Source: Pseudomonas viridiflava
GTDB lineage: Bacteria; Pseudomonadota; Gammaproteobacteria; Pseudomonadales; Pseudomonadaceae
Assembly (NCBI RefSeq): GCF_900590885.1
Contig: NZ_UUON01000001.1
Location: 947,485 to 1,011,484 of the forward strand
Length of the DNA stretch: 64,000 nt
Reading direction: 5' to 3'
Shown here in pieces: positions 59,992 through 64,000 of the stretch; position 1 is the stretch's first letter, and each line of letters starts with the position of its first letter. Below the pieces are notes generated by a model that was not told the origin of the DNA, searched no databases, and worked only from the letters and a program-made list of their open reading frames with translations. Position numbers and translations under genes: made by a program.

Positions 59992-61712
59992 TAGCCCAGG
60001 GAAAGCCCCGTGTTGCGACGCGGGTCATTCGCGCCATAGAAGCGGTTATTGCCGACCGGCTTGCCACCCAATGCAGGTGCGCCCACCAGGATCGCCGCCA
60101 AGTGGTTGGCGTCCTGCGGCCCGGCAAACTTGTGGCCCCAGCTTTCGAGAATCTTCTGGGTATCCGGGCTGACCGCGAAGGTCTCAAGGTTAGTGGTGTC
60201 CGGCATCCACTGCTGGTGGAAACGCGGCGCGTCCACGGCTTCCTGGATGTTCATCTTGTAGTCGATCACGTTGAGGATGGTCAGCAAGGTCGCGGTAATG
60301 ATGCGGCTGCCACCCGGCGTGCCCACCACCATCACGGCCTTGCCATCCTTGGTGACGATGGTCGGGCTCATCGACGACAGCGGCGCCTTGCCCGGTGCGA
60401 TGGCGTTGGCTTCACCCTGCACCAGGCCGTACATGTTCGGCACGCCGACCTTGACGGTGAAGTCGTCCATTTCATCGTTGAGGATCACCCCGGTCTTGCT
60501 CGCCATCACGCCCGCACCGAACCAGTCATTGAGGGTGTAGGTGACGGAGACCGCGTTGCCCCACTTGTCGACGATGGAGTAGTGGGTGGTGTTATTGCCT
60601 TCGTGCGGCGACACACCCGGCTTGATCGCCTGGGAATCCCCGGCCTTTTGCGGTTCGATGGCGGCACGCAGCTTGGCCGCGTAGTCCTTGTCCAGCAAAT
60701 GCTCGATCGGGTTCTTGACGAAATCCGGGTCGCCGAGGTAGCTGTTACGGTCTACGTAGGCGTGGCGCATGGCTTCGATCTGGTAGTGCAGGCCCTGGGC
60801 CGAGTGATAGCCCAGGTCGGCCATCGGGTAGCCTTCGAGAATGTTCATGATCTGGCAGATCACCACCCCGCCCGAACTCGGTGGCGGCGCGGAGACGACG
60901 TGGTAGCCACGGTAGTCGCACTCGATGGGCGCCAGTTCGCGGGTCTTGTATTTGTCCAGGTCCGCCTGGGTGATGATGCCCTTGCCGGCCTGGCTCGAAT
61001 CTACCAGCGCCTTGGCGACCCAGCCTTTATAGAAGCCGTCGCTGCCCTTGGCGGAGATTTCCTTGAGGGTCTTGGCCAGGTCTTTCTGCACCAGTTTCTG
61101 GCCGACCTGCATCGGCTGGCCGTTGTGCAGGAAGATCCCGCGCAGGTCCTGGTCTTTTTCGAACTCGCCGGTGGCGGTGTGCAGCAGGTCGATATCACCC
61201 TGCTCCAGGGCGAAGCCGTTTTCGGCCAGCTTGATCGCCGGGGCAATCACCTGGGCGCGCTTGAGGGTCCCGTATTTGCTCAGGGCCAGTTCCATACCGG
61301 AGACGGTGCCGGGCACGCCGACGGCCAAGTGGCCCTTGGCGCTCAGGCCGTCGATGACGTTGCCGTCCTTGTCCAGGTACATATTGGCGGTGGCCGCCAG
61401 CGGGGCTTTTTCGCGGAAGTCGAGGAAGGTCTTGCGCCCGTCCGCCAATTGCACGGTCATGAAACCGCCGCCACCCAGGTTACCTGCCGCCGGGTACACC
61501 ACGGCCAGCGCGTAGCCCACGGCCACGGCCGCATCCACCGCGTTGCCGCCGGCCTTGAGTACATCCACGCCGACGTGAGTTGCCAAATGCTGGGCCGTGA
61601 CCACCATGCCATTTTCACCGGCCACCGGGGCCTGGGACGCGGCGTGCACACCGCTGACCGTCAACACCAGCGCAGTGGCAATCAAGGTACGGCTGAAGGG
61701 TTGGTATTTCAT
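59988..61712 (-). CDS. ggt: Gamma-glutamyltranspeptidase
   Basis: 574 residues. Signal peptide residues 1-24 (cut after VHA). The precursor has the usual layout: large subunit with GGNAVDAAVAVGYALAVVYP and GNLGGGGFMTVQ, then self-cleavage before nucleophile Thr375 in NNTTHYS, and the small subunit with DEMDDFTVKVGVPN and VGTPGGSRIITATL. It transfers or hydrolyses the gamma-glutamyl group of glutathione and other donors in the periplasm. It starts 160 bases from a divergent TetR gene that might control it. Confidence 0.95.
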   Translation of the reverse strand: MKYQPFSRTLIATALVLTVSGVHAASQAPVAGENGMVVTAQHLATHVGVDVLKAGGNAVDAAVAVGYALAVVYPAAGNLGGGGFMTVQLADGRKTFLDFREKAPLAATANMYLDKDGNVIDGLSAKGHLAVGVPGTVSGMELALSKYGTLKRAQVIAPAIKLAENGFALEQGDIDLLHTATGEFEKDQDLRGIFLHNGQPMQVGQKLVQKDLAKTLKEISAKGSDGFYKGWVAKALVDSSQAGKGIITQADLDKYKTRELAPIECDYRGYHVVSAPPPSSGGVVICQIMNILEGYPMADLGYHSAQGLHYQIEAMRHAYVDRNSYLGDPDFVKNPIEHLLDKDYAAKLRAAIEPQKAGDSQAIKPGVSPHEGNNTTHYSIVDKWGNAVSVTYTLNDWFGAGVMASKTGVILNDEMDDFTVKVGVPNMYGLVQGEANAIAPGKAPLSSMSPTIVTKDGKAVMVVGTPGGSRIITATLLTILNVIDYKMNIQEAVDAPRFHQQWMPDTTNLETFAVSPDTQKILESWGHKFAGPQDANHLAAILVGAPALGGKPVGNNRFYGANDPRRNTGLSLGY

Positions 61713-61872
61713 CCATGGCTACTCTAGTTATTGAGACGCACCAAAATAGCCCGCCCGGGAATTAATCCCCAGCGCAATGGCGTTTTTATTACAGAACTTG
61801 TCGGTCACAGAACGGCCGCGAAAAAGCCCATGCTATATTTCGCGCCCACACTGTCGTGTAAGGCACTTTGAC

Positions 61873-62520
61873 ATGGCGATCAAAAAGACCGGGATCCGCG
61901 CCCAACAGGCCGACCAGACGCGTGCGCGCATCCTGCAGGCAGCGGTCAAGGTGTTTACCCGCGACGGCTATTCCGGCGGGCGGGTCGACACCATCTCCAA
62001 GGAAGCCGACTCCAACGACCGCATGCTTTATTACTATTTCGGCAGCAAGGAACACCTGTTCGTCTGCGTGCTGGAACACACCTACGAACAATTCAACCAA
62101 GCCGAAAGCAAGCTCAAGCTGGACCTGGACTCCCCCGTGCAAGCCCTGCGCGAGCTGGTGGGGTTTATCTGGCACTACTACGTCAAGCACCCGGAATTCG
62201 TGGCGATCCTGAGCATCGAGAACCTGCACCAGGGCAAGCACGCCAAACAGTCCGGCGAGATGCGCAGGTTGTCCGGCGAAGCGGTCGGCGTGCTGCGCCC
62301 GATCATTGAGGCCGGCCAGGCCCAAGGCGTGTTTCGCGCGGATGTGGACCTCAAGCACGTGTACTTGATGATTGCGTCGCTGTGCTACTTCTATAACTCC
62401 AACCGGCATACCCTCAGCTCGTTTCTGGATGAGGATTTGTCGAACAAAGGCCAGCAGCAGGATTGGTTGGTGTTTATCAGCGATCTGGTAGTCCAGGGCG
62501 TATCCCCAATCTCGGGATAG
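61873..62520 (+). CDS. TetR/AcrR-family transcriptional regulator
   Basis: 215 residues from ATG at 61873. The DNA-binding domain is at residues 14-60: QTRARILQAAVKVFTRDGYS, then GGRVDTISKEADSNDRMLYY with the YYFGSKE ending. The C-terminal 140 residues are the ligand and dimer domain (TetR_C-type, FIWHYYVKHPEFVAILSIEN). It is divergent from ggt; a weak ACAC-N4-GTGT repeat lies near the start. The ligand and targets are unknown. A REPIN follows 10 bases after its stop. Confidence 0.92.
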   Translation: MAIKKTGIRAQQADQTRARILQAAVKVFTRDGYSGGRVDTISKEADSNDRMLYYYFGSKEHLFVCVLEHTYEQFNQAESKLKLDLDSPVQALRELVGFIWHYYVKHPEFVAILSIENLHQGKHAKQSGEMRRLSGEAVGVLRPIIEAGQAQGVFRADVDLKHVYLMIASLCYFYNSNRHTLSSFLDEDLSNKGQQQDWLVFISDLVVQGVSPISG

Positions 62521-62530
62521 GAACAGGGTT

Positions 62531-62625
62531 AAATGTGGGAGGGGGCTTGCCCCCGATGGCAGTGGGTCAGCAGCACATAAGCTGGCTGATACACCGCCAT
62601 CGGGGGCAAGCCCCCTCCCACATTT
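62531..62625. repeat. REPIN (REP doublet hairpin), copy 2
   Basis: Two perfect 30-base arms (62531-62560 and 62596-62625) in inverted orientation around a 35-base loop; each contains GTGGGAGGGGGCTTGCCCCC as in copy 1. It sits between the convergent ends of the TetR gene and the cytochrome gene. Confidence 0.93.
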
Positions 62626-62640
62626 TGGAACCGCGCTGTG

Positions 62641-64000
62641 TCAGTGGGTGCCGGGGTTAGCGCGCAGGTGCGCCACCTTTTGTTCCAGGCCCTCCCAAAC
62701 CGGCGCATTCGGCGCAAATTTGCCGCGCAGATACGCGACCAAATCCGCCACCTGGCCATTGGACAAACTGTCCTTGAACCCCGGCATATACCCCAGATCC
62801 TTAGTCGCCGGATTGCTGATGCCTTGCAGGATCACCTTGATCAAATTGTCCGGCTGATCGCTGAACACATTGGTGTTGGTCGCCAGCGACGGGCTCACTC
62901 CAAACAGCTTCGGCCCCAGGCCATCGGCATGACAGGCCTTGCACGACCCTTCAAACACACGTCGGCCATTGGGGTTTGGCACCGTAGCCGCCACCTGCAC
63001 CTGGGCAGCCGCCTCGCTATTCAACGACGCCAGGTACACCGCCATCGCGCGGATATCCGCCTTGGGCAATTTCGACAGCTCACTCACCACCGGCCCCATC
63101 GGGCCCGCCGCCACACCGTGGGCGTCGGAATAACCGGTGCTCAAATAGGTGAACAGCTGATCCTCGGTCCACGGCGTCGGCGCCTTGGACAAGCCCGTCA
63201 GCGCCGGCGCTTCCCAGCCATCCACCCTGCCGCCGGCCAGAAACGCCTTGCCGCCCTTCTCCGCCCCCATCAAGTTGCGCGGCGAATGGCACGCGGCGCA
63301 GTGACCCAGGCCATTGACCAGGTAATTTCCCCGGTTCCATTGCGCACTTTGCTCGGGTTGCGGCGTGATTTCGCCGCGCCTTAAGTTCAGTGCATTCCAC
63401 CCCGCCATCAACGGCCGGACATTGAACGGAAACTTCATCGCATTCGGCGTCGGCGCCTGGCTCACCGGCGCCTGGGACATCAGGTAGGCGTACAGCGCCT
63501 GCATGTCCGCGTCGTTGATATTGCGAAACGCCGTGTAGGGAAACGCCGGGTACAGGTTGCGCCCATCGCGACCAATGCCGTCGCGCATCGCCCGTTCAAA
63601 TGCCGGGTACGACCAGGCACCAATCCCCGTATTCACATCCGGCGTGATGTTGCTGCTGTACAACGTGCCGAATGGCGTCTGCATCGCCAGCCCGCCGGCA
63701 TTCGGCGCGCCACCGGGCGCGGTGTGGCACACCGCGCAATCGCCCACCGCAGCGAGCAGACGCCCGCGCTCCAGGGTGGCCTTGGACCAGGTGCCGGCGC
63801 TGGGCGGCGCGATGGGTGCGATTTCGTTGTGAAACGGCCAGGCCGTTGCCAGCAGTGCGCCCAAGGTCGCGAACAACGCACCAAACCACCACTTGCGGCG
63901 TTTTTCCGGCGACTTGGCCGGCTCGCCCAAGGTGCCGGCATTCAGCGCGGCAAGCACCCGTTCGGGGGTGATCGGCAACTCGCGAAAACGAATCCCGGTA
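62641..64000 (-). CDS. C-terminal cytochrome c part of a molybdenum hydroxylase subunit (N-terminal part outside window)
   Basis: The frame stays open to the right edge, so the gene starts outside; at least 452 codons are visible. Although a TTG at 63978 could serve as start, the codons before it (reading TGIRFRE, then LPITPERVLAAL) match the end of molybdopterin-binding subunits of xanthine-dehydrogenase-type enzymes, where a fused cytochrome c tail follows. A membrane segment lies at about 35 residues into the visible part (FGALFATLGALLATAWPF). Then come three heme c motifs: CAVCH, CAACH and CKACH. This is the NicB/isoquinoline-oxidoreductase arrangement, in which electrons leave through the cytochrome to the respiratory chain. 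The substrate is unknown; the enzyme could depend on an XdhC such as that at 17123. Confidence 0.8.
   Translation of the reverse strand, partial: TGIRFRELPITPERVLAALNAGTLGEPAKSPEKRRKWWFGALFATLGALLATAWPFHNEIAPIAPPSAGTWSKATLERGRLLAAVGDCAVCHTAPGGAPNAGGLAMQTPFGTLYSSNITPDVNTGIGAWSYPAFERAMRDGIGRDGRNLYPAFPYTAFRNINDADMQALYAYLMSQAPVSQAPTPNAMKFPFNVRPLMAGWNALNLRRGEITPQPEQSAQWNRGNYLVNGLGHCAACHSPRNLMGAEKGGKAFLAGGRVDGWEAPALTGLSKAPTPWTEDQLFTYLSTGYSDAHGVAAGPMGPVVSELSKLPKADIRAMAVYLASLNSEAAAQVQVAATVPNPNGRRVFEGSCKACHADGLGPKLFGVSPSLATNTNVFSDQPDNLIKVILQGISNPATKDLGYMPGFKDSLSNGQVADLVAYLRGKFAPNAPVWEGLEQKVAHLRANPGTH

Noticed and set aside
60102..61727. A 541-codon plus-strand open frame opposite ggt
   Set aside because: The composition is that of reverse-complemented coding DNA (runs of HQ, GH, VV) and the ggt frame is complete with signal peptide and catalytic residues.
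63978..63978. TTG at 63978 as the start of a stand-alone cytochrome c gene
   Set aside because: The frame continues to the edge of the window with residues typical of the end of a molybdopterin-binding domain, so this is more likely an internal Leu codon.

Overview
This window looks like chromosomal DNA of a Pseudomonas of the P. fluorescens group. The reasons are uniformly high G+C with strong third-position G/C preference, a complete mexEF-oprN-type efflux operon, PssA, LpxO, PnuC and UppP of pseudomonad type, and two hairpin doublets of the GTGGGAGGGGGCTTGCCCCC repeat (REP/REPIN) typical of that group. I see no rRNA, tRNA, CRISPR array, insertion sequence or prophage gene. Both ends cut through a gene.

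Layout. 1-6.7 kb: the 3' part of a TonB-dependent receptor, then a complete peptide/nickel-type ABC importer (lipoprotein binding protein, two permeases, one tandem ATPase) closed by a terminator. 6.7-11.4 kb: an orphan branched-chain-type binding protein, a DUF2946 protein with a second TonB receptor, and a secreted SnoaL/DUF4440-like protein. 11.5-16.2 kb: four overlapping signalling genes (GAF histidine kinase, NarL-type regulator, CHASE3/PAS hybrid kinase, stand-alone receiver). 16.2-18.1 kb: an AraC regulator and XdhC. 18.1-24.4 kb: mexE-mexF-oprN with nod-box-like palindromes upstream but no mexT beside it. 24.4-25.8 kb: a two-gene unit that looks like a membrane-active toxin and a membrane immunity protein. 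25.9-31.4 kb: an AraC regulator, then a Fur-box-headed iron uptake operon efeU-efeO-efeB-efeM.

31.4-36.0 kb holds the most unusual gene: a 1550-residue protein with a Ser/Thr-rich N-terminus, a duplicated domain of about 190 residues and a hydrophobic C-terminal region. It is a candidate secreted toxin or effector. 36.1-40.3 kb: pssA, an autoregulated-looking TetR gene with a DUF1348 gene, a REPIN, a PQQ-type sugar dehydrogenase and a small exported protein. 40.5-43.8 kb: ku and ligD for end joining. 43.8-47.1 kb: surface genes lpxO and a Wzz-like chain-length regulator, plus a small TIGR03067-like protein. 47.2-55.7 kb: a methyltransferase, two MFS transporters around an ABC-F ATPase, an alpha/beta hydrolase, azoR with a divergent lysR, and a YjbR-like gene. 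55.7-59.99 kb: a DUF1294 protein, uppP, a chemoreceptor, and a pnuC / NadR-kinase-like pair for NAD salvage. 60-64 kb: gamma-glutamyltranspeptidase, a TetR regulator, a second REPIN, and the cytochrome c tail of what looks like a molybdenum hydroxylase that continues beyond the right edge.

Working together: two metal uptake loci (efe and probably the first TonB/ABC cluster), an envelope and drug-efflux group, NAD salvage, DNA end joining, and two probable antagonism or host-interaction loci (24.4-25.8 kb and 31.4-36.0 kb) set among otherwise ordinary core genes. All family names rest on reading the protein sequences by eye; no database search was run.
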